Shown piece by piece: positions 42,641-51,799 of a stretch of DNA of 61,317 nt. Every line of letters starts with the position of its first letter. The first letter of the stretch is position 1. The DNA comes from Eubacterium sp. UBA4343 (GTDB lineage Bacteria; Bacillota; Clostridia; Lachnospirales; Lachnospiraceae): the NCBI GenBank assembly GCA_002394235.1, contig DGTF01000018.1, positions 132,727-194,043 on the forward strand, in the 5' to 3' direction. The notes under the pieces were generated by a model. That model worked only from the letters and a program-made list of their open reading frames with translations. It searched no databases and was not told where the DNA came from. The translations under genes were made by a program, and so were the position numbers.

Positions 42641-42795
42641 ATCACAAAAACCGGTGCCGGTTAACAGAGGTCACGACACTCTTTCCTTTTCAGTGATTTT
42701 GGACTATACTTTTTGTGCGATCTCTCAAGTGGAAATTCAGAGAGACCAGGATCATTGAAGGTACACGAATCTTCCGGACAGTGGAAATCTTACAT

Positions 42796-42819
42796 GCTGC
42801 ACTGTATTTGCAGTGCAGC
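42796..42819 (+). promoter_or_regulatory. 9-bp inverted repeat before the dehydrogenase gene
   Basis: GCTGCACTG-TATTTG-CAGTGCAGC in the leader, ahead of the GGAGG site. It could be an operator or an RNA hairpin; no T-tract follows. Confidence 0.45.
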
Positions 42820-42843
42820 GGATATTTTAAATGGAGGCGCAGA

Positions 42844-43794
42844 ATGAAGATTGTATTAATGGAGCCGCTTGGCATTGACGGAGTTACGCTGGATCGTCTG
42901 GCGGAGACGCTCACGGAGCAGGGACATGAGTTTTCTGCCTATGATACTTTTTCTACGGATGTTGAGGAACTGAAGCGCAGAAGCAGCGGGGCAGATGTTC
43001 TGATTATCGCGAATCACCCCCTTCCGGGCGAGGTGATCCGGGCGGACGCAAACCTGAAGTTCATTTCCGTTGCGTTTGTGGGAATCGACCACGTTGATGT
43101 GGAGGCATGCAGGGAGCAGAATGTCCGGATATCCAATACCGGCGGGTACTGCAACGATGCAGTAGCGGAGCTTGCGGTCGGTCTTGCGCTGGATTGCCTC
43201 AGAAATATCAGCCTGTGCAATGACGCCGTTCAGGCCGGAAAGGGCAAGGCCGGGCTGCAGGGCCACGAACTCGCCGGCCGTACCGTAGGAATCATCGGAA
43301 CAGGGGCGATCGGATGCCGTGCCGCGGAGATTTTCAAGGTGTTCGGATGCCGTCTGATCGGATACAGCCGCAGCCGGAAGCAGGCGGCGCTGGACCTCGG
43401 TCTGGAATACAGAACACTGGATGAGGTGATGCAGGAGGCAGACATCATTTCGGTACACACACCGCTGACGGCGGAGACGAAGGGACTGATCGGGCAGAAG
43501 GAAATCGGCGAGATGAAGCAGGGGGCAATTCTGATTAATACCTCTCGGGGTCCCGTTGTGGATACGGAATCCCTTGCGGATGCTCTGAAAAAAGGCAGAA
43601 TCAAGGCAGGCATTGATGTGTTTGAGAAGGATCCGCCGCTTCCGGCAGACCATCCGCTGCTCGGCGCGCCGAATCTGGTATGCACTCCCCATGTGGGCTT
43701 TGATACCAGAGAATCCATTGACCGCAGAGCGGTAATGGCTTTCGAGAATGTAACTTCCTGGATTAAGGGACAGCAGATTCGCACGATGCTGTGA
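42844..43794 (+). CDS. D-isomer-specific 2-hydroxyacid dehydrogenase
   Basis: 316 residues. NAD-binding GIIGTGAIG; catalytic Arg in NTSRGPVVD, Glu in GIDVFEKDPP and His in TPHVGFDT, the standard triad. It interconverts a 2-oxo acid and a D-2-hydroxy acid with NAD(P)H. Similarity covers the phosphoglycerate dehydrogenase/hydroxypyruvate reductase group, but no ACT domain is present, so the substrate is open. GGAGG precedes ATG 42844. A 34-bp minisatellite follows the stop. Confidence 0.88.
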   Translation: MKIVLMEPLGIDGVTLDRLAETLTEQGHEFSAYDTFSTDVEELKRRSSGADVLIIANHPLPGEVIRADANLKFISVAFVGIDHVDVEACREQNVRISNTGGYCNDAVAELAVGLALDCLRNISLCNDAVQAGKGKAGLQGHELAGRTVGIIGTGAIGCRAAEIFKVFGCRLIGYSRSRKQAALDLGLEYRTLDEVMQEADIISVHTPLTAETKGLIGQKEIGEMKQGAILINTSRGPVVDTESLADALKKGRIKAGIDVFEKDPPLPADHPLLGAPNLVCTPHVGFDTRESIDRRAVMAFENVTSWIKGQQIRTML

Positions 43795-43846
43795 CGGGAT
43801 TTCGGATTTACAGGCCGGACTTCCGGGCGGAGCGTGTCGAAATCGC

Positions 43847-44005
43847 AGTCACAGTAGAACGCGGAGTGTCTCGATATGGCAGTCACAGTCGAACGCGGAG
43901 CGTCTCGATATCGCAGCCACAGCCGAACGCGGAGCGTCTCGACGTCTCAGGCACAGTCGAGCATGGAGCGTCTTGATATTGCAGTCACAGCCGAACAGGG
44001 CTCGC
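43847..44005 (+). repeat. 34-bp minisatellite, 4 units plus partial
   Basis: Units at 43847, 43881, 43915 and 43949 (AGTCACAGTCGAACGCGGAG-type). It shares no sequence with the 34-bp array at 1765. Confidence 0.95.
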
Positions 44006-44094
44006 GGCGTACATAAGAATAATGGCAGACCAGGGAAAGTGGGACTTATATCGCATGTGGTGCCCACTTGCGTGGAACGGTGGTTTGCTAAAGA

Positions 44095-44171
44095 AAAAGA
44101 AAAGCTCTCTTCTCTGCGGGGAAGGTATCCTGCCTGGACAGGATATCCTTTGCGGAGAAGAGAGCTTTTTT
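44095..44171 (+). terminator. Long terminator hairpin
   Basis: AAAGCTCTCTTCTC-TGC pairs with GC-GGAGAAGAGAGCTTT, a nested AGGATATCCT-type stem sits inside, and six T residues follow. Repeat copy 6 begins in the T-tract. Confidence 0.88.
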
Positions 44172-44267
44172 ACGCGAACAGTGAGCCGCAGCTGAATGCG
44201 AAGTATTCGTGTGCGGCGAGCGTCGCGATAGCGAGATAAAACTCGCGCAGCGTGTTTTATCTCGTTT
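44169..44267 (+). repeat. Terminator-linked repeat, copy 6
   Basis: Full-length copy, one base from consensus, directly after the terminator. Confidence 0.95.
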
Positions 44268-44374
44268 ACAGAAAATAGTTCTCACCGGTGCCGGTCTGAA
44301 GCGTTAGATTCCGATTTTCGGCACTTCATACAGAGTGCTTTATTAGAACACTCAGTACGTTTTTAATCAAAAAA

Positions 44375-45010
44375 TTATGGTTCCTGCTTTTTCGGCAGCC
44401 GGTATCCCTCAAGAATCAGGTGAATCGTCTGGTGCAGGTGAGGAAGATATGCCTCCATGCTGCATGGGGAGTCATACATAATACAGCTGTAGCTGGTGGA
44501 ACTCACCAGCTCGATAATGGTGAAGAGCAGCAGTTCCGGGTCGTCGCACTCATAGTTGTCCGCCTTCAGAGCCATCAGGTAGTTGTCGTAGAATTCTCCG
44601 AGATTGTTTGAGGTGGATCCGCCTGTCTGTTTTTCAACGGCGTGGCGGAAGATACCCCAGGAAAGATTCTTGGTGATGAACTTCAGCAACATTTTGTTGC
44701 GCTGCAGGTAATTCAGGACATAATCGACCATCGCCAGCAGATAATCCTCCAGACCCTTGATCGGAACCGGGCGGACCTTCATCGCCTGCTGGGCTTCCAG
44801 AAGAAGCTGCGCGGATTTGCGGGCGATGAGCTCATCCCGCAAGTCATACTTGTCCTTGAAGTAGAGATAAAAGGTTCCCTTCGCCAGGCCGGAGTGCTTG
44901 GCAATATCGGAAATGGTTGTTTTATTAAAACCCTGATTGACGAAAAGATCGTAGGCGTTCGTCAGGAGGGAATTCCGTTTGTTCTGTTTATTCAAATCTA
45001 CCTTGCTCAT
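44375..45010 (-). CDS. TetR-family repressor, divergent from the MMPL exporter
   Basis: 211 residues. Helix-turn-helix TTISDIAKHSGLAKGTFYLY at about 31-50 is typical TetR; the C-terminal ligand domain is unlike better-known members. GAAAGG lies upstream of the start. It most likely represses itself and the divergent exporter operon through a TGACC-AAC-GGTCA site in the shared 277-bp region. The inducer is unknown. Confidence 0.9.
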   Translation of the reverse strand: MSKVDLNKQNKRNSLLTNAYDLFVNQGFNKTTISDIAKHSGLAKGTFYLYFKDKYDLRDELIARKSAQLLLEAQQAMKVRPVPIKGLEDYLLAMVDYVLNYLQRNKMLLKFITKNLSWGIFRHAVEKQTGGSTSNNLGEFYDNYLMALKADNYECDDPELLLFTIIELVSSTSYSCIMYDSPCSMEAYLPHLHQTIHLILEGYRLPKKQEP

Positions 45011-45156
45011 GATTCATATCCTTTCTGAAATCATTAACTGATCACAGATATATATACGGCTATTGAAGTTATTATTTCACTGAAAATACCAATGGTCAAC
45101 CATAAAAATGACCAATATTCATTTTGAGCTTTTGAAAATTTTGTGAAACCTAATTA

Positions 45157-45185
45157 TTGACCAACGGTCATTTAAGGACTACCAT
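45157..45185 (+). promoter_or_regulatory. Promoter and TetR-type operator of the MMPL operon
   Basis: Palindrome TGACC-AAC-GGTCA (45158-45170) overlaps a -35 TTGACC (45157-45162); 17 bp on lies TACCAT (45180-45185). Related half-sites (TGGTCAACCA, AATGACCAAT) lie at about 45090-45115. Confidence 0.55.
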
Positions 45186-45287
45186 ACCCTATGTCAGGAA
45201 AAAGGTTTTGTACTGGATCCAACAGGAAAATGACGTTTCGTACTGGATGCAGGAGACAGAAGCAATAGGTAAGGAGTTGAGAGAAAA

Positions 45288-47531
45288 ATGATAAAAGTAG
45301 GCAAGTGGATCGCTAAACACAGAGTGCTGATCCTGCTGTTGGCGGTTGTCCTGCTGTTTCCGGCAGCATATGGATATTTCCACACCAAGACAAACTACGA
45401 TCTGCTGACATACCTTCCGAAGTCGCTGGATACGATGAAAGGGCAGGACATCATCGTCGATGAATACGGCATGGGTTCCTTCTCGATGATTGTCGTGGAC
45501 AACGAGAGCATGAAGGATGTCGCAAAGCTTGAAAAAGACATCGAGGCCGTTCCTCATGTAAAGGATGTGCTCTGGTACGACGATGTCGCGGACATTTCTC
45601 TTCCGGTGGACATGATTCCCCAGGATCTCAGAGATAAGTTCTTTAAGGGCGACGCGACGATGATGCTGGCCATGTTCGACGATACATCATCCGCAGATAC
45701 CACGATGGAAGCCGTCGATCAGATCCGTTCCATCGTAAAAAAGGACACCTACGTCAGCGGTATTACGGCAGTCATGAACGATCTTCGTGATCTGACGAAT
45801 CAGGAGCTCCCGATCTACGTCACAATCGCCGTAGTCCTGTGTCTGGCAGCAATGCTTCTGCTGACTGATTCTTTCCTGGTACCGTTCCTGTTCCTGGTGG
45901 ACATCGGTTTTGCCATCATATATAACATGGGAACCAATATGATCTTCGGATCGATTTCCTATGTCACGAAGGCGGTCGCCGCGGTCCTGCAGCTGGGTGT
46001 CACGACTGACTATTCGATCTTCCTTCTGGGGAGCTATCGTGAGAATAAACGGAGATTCCCGGGAGACAACAACCGGGCGATGGGCCACGCGATTTCCAAT
46101 ACGTTTAAATCCATCGTCGGAAGCTCGATAACAACCATTGCCGGATTTATAGCACTCTGCTTTATGTCCTTCACGCTGGGATTTGATATGGGACTGGTTA
46201 TGGCGAAGGGCGTTGTCTTCGGTGTGCTTACCTGCGTGACGGTTCTTCCGTCTCTGGTGCTGCTCTTTGATAAGCCGATCCAGAAGACAACACATAAACC
46301 GCTTCTGGGACATCTGGAAAAGGCATCCGATTTTATCACAAAGCACTATAAGGTCTGGATGGTCATTTTCCTGATCATGTTTATCCCGGCGGTATATGGA
46401 AACAACCATGTAAAGAACTACTATGATATGTCCGGTTCTCTCCCGAAGTCGCTTCCCTCCATGGTGGCGCAGCAGAGGGTGGAGGATGATTTCGGAAGCA
46501 GTACGATGCATATCGTAGTCATGGACAAGGACATTCCGGTAAAAAATAAAGTTGCGATCATGAATCAGATCGATGACGTAGACGGCGTCAATTACGTACT
46601 TGGTCTGAATTCCCTCGTCGGATCATCCGTACCGGATTCTATGATCCCTGCAGATGTAAAAGACATGCTGCAGAGTGACGATCATGAGCTGATGTTTGTC
46701 AGCACGGCGTATTATACCGGATCCAATGAGGTAAATAAGCAGATCGATCAGATCAACAGCATTCTGAAGAAGTATGACAAGGGAGCGATGCTGATCGGCG
46801 AGGCTCCGCTGACTCATGATCTGGTGGATGTCACGAATGTGGACTTCATGCATGTAAACTCCGCATCCCTGATCATCATTTTCTTCATTATTCTGATGGT
46901 ATTTAAATCGTTCTCCCTTCCGTTCATTCTGGAGGTTACGATCGAATTTGCCATCTTCGTCAATATGGCAATCATGTACTATACGGGAACCTCGGTTTCC
47001 TTCGTGACGAGTATCGTACTTGGCACGGTGCAGCTGGGATCGACCGTTGACTATGCGATTCTGATGACGAGCCGTTATCAGAAGGAACGTCAGAGAGGAC
47101 ATGAGAAAAAAGAGGCCGTGCAGATCGCGCATAGAGCCTGCATGGGTTCGATCATTACTTCCGGAGCGGCATTTTTTGCAGCGACCTTCGGAGTTGCGAT
47201 GTATTCGAACATCGATATCATCAAATCCATCTGTATGATGCTTGCTCGAGGCGCTTTGATCAGTATGGTGACGGTTCTCTTCGTACTGCCGGGCATGTTC
47301 ATGATCTTCGATAAGGTTATTGTAAAAACGTCGATTGACTTTTTGGGAAAAAAGAAAGAAGCACGCAGAGCTGCTTTCGCCCAGAGGAGAAATCCTCAGC
47401 TTCAGGCAGCCGTACAGACGGCCGGAGCTGCATCATCAGACGGCGGTGCTGACGCACAGGAGCCTTCGGATACTGGAGCGTTTTCGGATACCGGGGCTGC
47501 TTCGAGCAGCGGCGATCGTCCGGATGCGTAA
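45288..47531 (+). CDS. MMPL/RND-family exporter
   Basis: 747 residues, two repeats each of one helix, a large outside loop and a five-helix bundle; the DYSIFLLGSYREN and DYAILMTSRYQKE segments after helix 4-type segments are the MMPL hallmarks with the proton-relay Asp. These pumps move lipids or lipophilic molecules using the proton gradient. AAGGAG lies 11 nt upstream. The C-terminus is an Ala/Ser-rich tail of about 50 residues. Next downstream is a giant secreted repeat protein; together with TetR this is a self-contained export unit. Confidence 0.92.
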   Translation: MIKVGKWIAKHRVLILLLAVVLLFPAAYGYFHTKTNYDLLTYLPKSLDTMKGQDIIVDEYGMGSFSMIVVDNESMKDVAKLEKDIEAVPHVKDVLWYDDVADISLPVDMIPQDLRDKFFKGDATMMLAMFDDTSSADTTMEAVDQIRSIVKKDTYVSGITAVMNDLRDLTNQELPIYVTIAVVLCLAAMLLLTDSFLVPFLFLVDIGFAIIYNMGTNMIFGSISYVTKAVAAVLQLGVTTDYSIFLLGSYRENKRRFPGDNNRAMGHAISNTFKSIVGSSITTIAGFIALCFMSFTLGFDMGLVMAKGVVFGVLTCVTVLPSLVLLFDKPIQKTTHKPLLGHLEKASDFITKHYKVWMVIFLIMFIPAVYGNNHVKNYYDMSGSLPKSLPSMVAQQRVEDDFGSSTMHIVVMDKDIPVKNKVAIMNQIDDVDGVNYVLGLNSLVGSSVPDSMIPADVKDMLQSDDHELMFVSTAYYTGSNEVNKQIDQINSILKKYDKGAMLIGEAPLTHDLVDVTNVDFMHVNSASLIIIFFIILMVFKSFSLPFILEVTIEFAIFVNMAIMYYTGTSVSFVTSIVLGTVQLGSTVDYAILMTSRYQKERQRGHEKKEAVQIAHRACMGSIITSGAAFFAATFGVAMYSNIDIIKSICMMLARGALISMVTVLFVLPGMFMIFDKVIVKTSIDFLGKKKEARRAAFAQRRNPQLQAAVQTAGAASSDGGADAQEPSDTGAFSDTGAASSSGDRPDA

Positions 47532-47559
47532 GCTGTTTCGGACAGTGTAGCAATACAGA

Positions 47560-47645
47560 ATAAACAAAATTTCAGAATAAAAGGAATCTCAGAATAAAAG
47601 AAATTTCAGGATATAAGAAATCTCAGAATAATAGAAATCTGACAC
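47560..47645 (+). repeat. 18-bp minisatellite, about 5 units
   Basis: AATAAAAGAAATCTCAG-type units between the exporter and the repeat-protein gene. Confidence 0.8.
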
Positions 47646-47722
47646 GAGAAGCATGAAGATGGAAAATCTCAGGATGCAGGTCGATGAGGTTCTGCTTTTT
47701 AAATAGAAGAGAGGCTGAAAAA

Positions 47723-50700
47723 ATGAACAGAAACGCCAAGATCGTAATCAAAAAGAATTTTAATAAGACCGTTGCCGTTGGTATTGCGGCGATGATGGGA
47801 ATCGTACCGTCTGCTTCGGCTGTTTTTGCCGCAGACAGCAGTACTTCCAAGGTAACAAAGGACGAAACCGTATACGTCAATGCGGACGCAGATGGAAAGG
47901 TTTCAAAGATCACCGTTTCGGATCAGCTGGTCGGAGCTGGAAGCGAGAAAAGTGTAAAGGATGCGTCCTCTCTGAGTGATATCCAGAACGTAAAGGGTGA
48001 TGAGACCTATACCGGTTCCGGAGATTCCATGGTCTGGGATTCCGACGGAAACGACATCTACTATCAGGGAAGTTCCGACAAGGAGCTTCCGGTGGGCGTA
48101 AACTTCACCTACTATCTGGATGGAAAGGAAATCGCGCCAAAGGATTTGGCGGGCAAGAGCGGAAAGCTCACCATCAAGATCCAGTACACGAACAACACCA
48201 GTGTGCAGACGAAGGTCGGCGATAAGACCGAGACCATGAAGACACCGTTTGTCATGATGACCGGTCTGATCCTTCCGGGAGATAATTTCTCTAACGTGAC
48301 GATCGACAACGGCAAGGTTATCAATGACGGAAGCAGAAACATCGTTCTCGGCTTCGGCGTACCGGGACTCAAGGAGGATCTGGATCTCGACAGCGTGAAG
48401 GATAAACTGAAGGATGCCAAGAACGATGCGGATAAGCTCAATGATACTACTGCCGCTTCCAATACAGCATCTTCTGACACGAAATCCTCAAGGGCGACTC
48501 CATTAAAATCCGAGAGTGTTGCGTCTTCGTCAGCTTCTGACAGCAAGGACAGTAAATCGGACAGCAGCCAGACCAAGGACAACAAGAGCACTGACAGCAC
48601 GGGCAAGGATAGCGTAGAAGACAAAATCGACGATCTTGACATCACCGACAGCGTGGAAATCACAGCGGATGTCAAAGATTTCACCATGGATTCCACTTAC
48701 ACCGTTGCACTTTCCAATGCGTTCGAAGACTTCGATTTCTCTGATATTAAATCCGTGGATGATCTGAATGACAAGCTGGATGATCTCGAGGAGAATACCT
48801 TGAAGCTCGTCAGCGGATCCAGTGATCTATACGATGGAGTCAAGGAACTGAATGACAAATACGGTGAGCTCGACAGCGGCATTGATCAGTTGAAGAGCGG
48901 CGTAGACAAGCTTGCTTCCGGAGTGACGGCTTATACAGACGGTGTCTCGAAGGTAGATACCGGAGCCAAGCAGCTGACAAGCGGCGCAGACAAACTGAGC
49001 AGCGGAGTAAGTTCTTATACCAACGGTGTTTCTCAGGTGAACTCCGGAGCTTCCCAGCTTGCGACAGGAGCCTCCTCTGCAAAGACAGGCGCGGATCAGC
49101 TGGCAGGCGGCATCAATACTTATACCGACGGTGTATCTACAGCCGAAGATGGAGCCAAGACCCTTTCCAGCGGAGCGGGACAGGTGTCTGATGGAGCGGC
49201 AAGCCTGGTTACGGGATTAAACGCACTGACTTCCACAAATCAGAAGCTGGTGGATGGAGCTTCCAGTGTGAGCAAGGGGGCAGGTGATCTTTCAGATGGA
49301 GCGTCAAAACTTTCCGCAAGTATAAAATCGTATACGGACGGAGCATCTCAGATTGCGGCAGGTATAAGCCAGCTGAATGCGAGACTCAATGATGACTCTG
49401 CGGTAACGCAATTAGGTCAGTTATCTAAAGGCATTAAAGCATTGTCCTCAGGGTTGAAGGAATTAAATAAGGGCATGCCTGATCTCCAGAGAGGCGTGAA
49501 TGAGATGATCGGTACTGCACAGGGATCTGTGACAAATCTTCAGGCGCTGAGTAAGCAGTTGGGAACAATTTCAGACAACTTGAGTAAAGTCAAGGCTCCT
49601 TCCTTTGAGTCTGAGTCATCTCAAATCACAAGTGAATTGACTAATGCAAAAACTTCAATTGAGGCTCAGATCGGTGCGTTAAAGAATCAGGAAGCAGCAG
49701 CTGAAACAGAAGCAGAAAAAACCTCGATTGAGGCAACAATCGGGGCGCTGGGAGAGGCAGAGAAAAGCCTGAATATTGATACAAGTTCCATCGATGCTTA
49801 CAATAAGAAAGTCACTGAATATAATGGAACCTTGGATAATCTCGTAGAAGGCATAGGAAATCTGAAGGATGCTGTAGGTAAACAAATAGGTAACCTCAGT
49901 GATAGCGAAAAGATAAATAATTTACAAACTGGCATGGGGAAGGCAGTCGATGGAGTCGATTCTGCCGCTAAAGGGGCAGCTGCGCTGAATAACGGAATTA
50001 ACGGTGATGGCGGGCTGATGAGCGTGATGAGCACTTTGAAAACCAGCGTTGGTGTATTAAATGATGGCGCGGTAAAGCTTACTGGCGAGAATAACGCAAA
50101 TAGTACAGCTTTGCAGGAAGGTGCTTCAAAATTGAGCGCAGGTGCAGCTACACTCTCATCCGGAGCTGCAGAGTTAGCAAACGGTGTTTCTGCATACACA
50201 AATGGTGCATCTCAGGCGGCTTCCGGCGCAGCGACTCTTTCGGCGGGTGCATCTCAGGTAAGTGGCGGGGCTTCCGATCTTGCGTCTGGTCTTGGCAAGC
50301 TTACAAGCAATAACGGCGCTTTGAAGAGTGGCGCTTCTCAGCTCTCCAGCGGAGCTGCACAGCTTTCTACAGGAGCTTCCTCTCTGTACGCCGGCACATC
50401 GAAGCTGGATTCCAACAGCGCGGCGCTGAACAGCGGCGCATCACAGCTGGCATCCGGATCCAAGACGCTGGCGAGCGGAACTTCTCAGCTGAACAGCAAG
50501 GGCGGTGAGCTCAAGAGCGGCACCAGCCAGCTGAAGAGCGGAACGGATAAGCTTGCATCCGGCAGCGGCCAGGTAGTAGGTGGTCTGAAGCAGCTGACGG
50601 ACGGTGCGAAGGAACTGAAGGACGGTACGAAGAAGTACAACGATGAGGGAATCAAGAAAATCACCAACGGTCTTGGCGGCACGCTGGATGATCTTAGCGA

Positions 50701-50830
50701 TGTACAGGAACGTCTGAAAGCGGTTACTTCGGATGGACTTCAGTACACGAACTACAGCGGAATCGCGAATGGAATGGACGGAACCGTGAAGTTCGTGATC
50801 ACCACAGATGCAATTAAGGCGGATAAGTAA
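47723..50830 (+). CDS. Secreted coiled-coil repeat protein (YhgE/Pip N-domain-like)
   Basis: 1035 residues. Signal peptide ending near residue 36 (SASAVFA-AD). A beta-rich N-domain is followed by a Ser/Asp-rich stretch, then long arrays of an 11-residue pattern (L..GA..L..G, as in LSSGASQLASG). That pattern occurs in YhgE/Pip proteins and others linked to MMPL pumps, but the YhgE membrane helices are absent, so this form is exported and soluble or wall-bound. It probably forms a long extracellular rod that works with the MMPL exporter. The stretch 49395-50200 has a clearly lower GC and tta/att-rich codons, and lacks the 11-residue pattern. Confidence 0.75.
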   Translation: MNRNAKIVIKKNFNKTVAVGIAAMMGIVPSASAVFAADSSTSKVTKDETVYVNADADGKVSKITVSDQLVGAGSEKSVKDASSLSDIQNVKGDETYTGSGDSMVWDSDGNDIYYQGSSDKELPVGVNFTYYLDGKEIAPKDLAGKSGKLTIKIQYTNNTSVQTKVGDKTETMKTPFVMMTGLILPGDNFSNVTIDNGKVINDGSRNIVLGFGVPGLKEDLDLDSVKDKLKDAKNDADKLNDTTAASNTASSDTKSSRATPLKSESVASSSASDSKDSKSDSSQTKDNKSTDSTGKDSVEDKIDDLDITDSVEITADVKDFTMDSTYTVALSNAFEDFDFSDIKSVDDLNDKLDDLEENTLKLVSGSSDLYDGVKELNDKYGELDSGIDQLKSGVDKLASGVTAYTDGVSKVDTGAKQLTSGADKLSSGVSSYTNGVSQVNSGASQLATGASSAKTGADQLAGGINTYTDGVSTAEDGAKTLSSGAGQVSDGAASLVTGLNALTSTNQKLVDGASSVSKGAGDLSDGASKLSASIKSYTDGASQIAAGISQLNARLNDDSAVTQLGQLSKGIKALSSGLKELNKGMPDLQRGVNEMIGTAQGSVTNLQALSKQLGTISDNLSKVKAPSFESESSQITSELTNAKTSIEAQIGALKNQEAAAETEAEKTSIEATIGALGEAEKSLNIDTSSIDAYNKKVTEYNGTLDNLVEGIGNLKDAVGKQIGNLSDSEKINNLQTGMGKAVDGVDSAAKGAAALNNGINGDGGLMSVMSTLKTSVGVLNDGAVKLTGENNANSTALQEGASKLSAGAATLSSGAAELANGVSAYTNGASQAASGAATLSAGASQVSGGASDLASGLGKLTSNNGALKSGASQLSSGAAQLSTGASSLYAGTSKLDSNSAALNSGASQLASGSKTLASGTSQLNSKGGELKSGTSQLKSGTDKLASGSGQVVGGLKQLTDGAKELKDGTKKYNDEGIKKITNGLGGTLDDLSDVQERLKAVTSDGLQYTNYSGIANGMDGTVKFVITTDAIKADK

Positions 50831-50856
50831 TCGCCTTTTCGGACTGATTATTTGAA

Positions 50857-50911
50857 TTACGCGAGCGTCGCGATAACGAGATAATACTCGCGCAGCGTGT
50901 TTTATTTCGTT
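50857..50911 (+). repeat. Terminator-linked repeat, copy 7 (internally deleted)
   Basis: Short form like copy 1: TTACGCGAGCGTCGCGATA, then the 3-prime hairpin with two base changes that weaken the stem. Confidence 0.8.
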
Positions 50912-50931
50912 CACAATCACATGATGTTCAC

Positions 50932-50982
50932 AAATGCCCGCTATAATTGTTTGTATCATATAAACAATTGAGAGGGCATTTT
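50932..50982 (+). promoter_or_regulatory. Hairpin that includes the FKBP ribosome site
   Basis: AAATGCCC (50932-50939) pairs with GGGCATTT (50974-50981), with an inner AATTGTTT/AAACAATT stem. GAGAGG, the likely ribosome site, lies in the 3-prime arm. A TATAAT at 50942-50947 may be a -10 box instead. Confidence 0.4.
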
Positions 50983-50984
50983 TT

Positions 50985-51608
50985 ATGAAAAAAGAAAATC
51001 GAAAAAAGGCGCAGGAGCGCAGGGCGCAGCAGAGAGCAGCGGAGGCGAGAAAACAGAAGGCCAGGAAGGTGATTCCGATTGTGATCGTGATTGCAGTGGC
51101 TGCGGTTGTCGTGATCGGAATTATTGCTACAAGCGGTCCGTCCGGGAAGAAAACAGACGGTTCCAGTGTTTCGTCTTCCTCCGGAGATATTGTTACTACA
51201 ATAAACACAGACAGCACTCCTTCGACGGGCACAACGTCACAGGAGACAGCATCGCAGAGTACAGCATCACAGAGCACAGTATCCGGAAGTGATTCTTCGT
51301 CTGCTTCTTCAAAGACAACTCTGAACACGACAAAAGGAACCGTTGTGCAGAAAGGGGATACCGTTAACATCGACTACACGGGATATCTGAACGGTAAGGC
51401 TTTTGACGGCGGGAGCACAAACGGAGCAGGAACCGATCTGACCCTCGGGTCCGGCACCTACATCGATGGCTTTGAGGATCAGGTAGAAGGTCATAAGGTC
51501 GGAGAGACCTTTGATATCAAGGTTACCTTTCCGGATGATTACGGGGTTTCCGACCTGAACGGGAAGGAAGTTACCTTCACGATAACGATTAACGGGGTTT
51601 ACCGGTAA
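50985..51608 (+). CDS. Membrane-anchored FKBP-type prolyl isomerase
   Basis: 207 residues. A strongly basic N-terminus, one membrane helix (about 29-49), a Ser/Thr-rich linker, then an FKBP domain (residues about 115-207: VVQKGDTVNIDYTGYLNGKAFDGG, YIDGFEDQVEGHKVGETFDI). It catalyses cis-trans proline isomerisation of exported proteins on the outer face of the membrane. The start is the only ATG with a usable site. It may help fold the long secreted protein encoded upstream, but this is only suggested by position. Confidence 0.9.
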   Translation: MKKENRKKAQERRAQQRAAEARKQKARKVIPIVIVIAVAAVVVIGIIATSGPSGKKTDGSSVSSSSGDIVTTINTDSTPSTGTTSQETASQSTASQSTVSGSDSSSASSKTTLNTTKGTVVQKGDTVNIDYTGYLNGKAFDGGSTNGAGTDLTLGSGTYIDGFEDQVEGHKVGETFDIKVTFPDDYGVSDLNGKEVTFTITINGVYR

Positions 51609-51799
51609 CGAAAATTACCAGTGATGGATTTTTTTGGTAACGAAAAATATCAGTGAAGGGGTTTACGAGTAGCAGAAATCGTGGTTAACGGTGCTTACCG
51701 ATAGCTTCATCGTAATAGAAGCAATCTGTAGTGGGGATCAGCAGAAACAGATAATATCAATAATAGGGTAACTATTATTACAATTGGATGGGGGATTTT
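51609..51799. other. 191-bp gap with decayed repeats
   Basis: Two to three degenerate units around GGTAACGAAAATTACCAGTG (51600-51700), and a small AATAATAG/CTATTATT-type hairpin before the ribosome site GGGGG. Confidence 0.45.

Noticed and set aside
43795..44090. Possible gene after the dehydrogenase
   Set aside because: The open frame is produced by 34-bp repeat units and has no start site.
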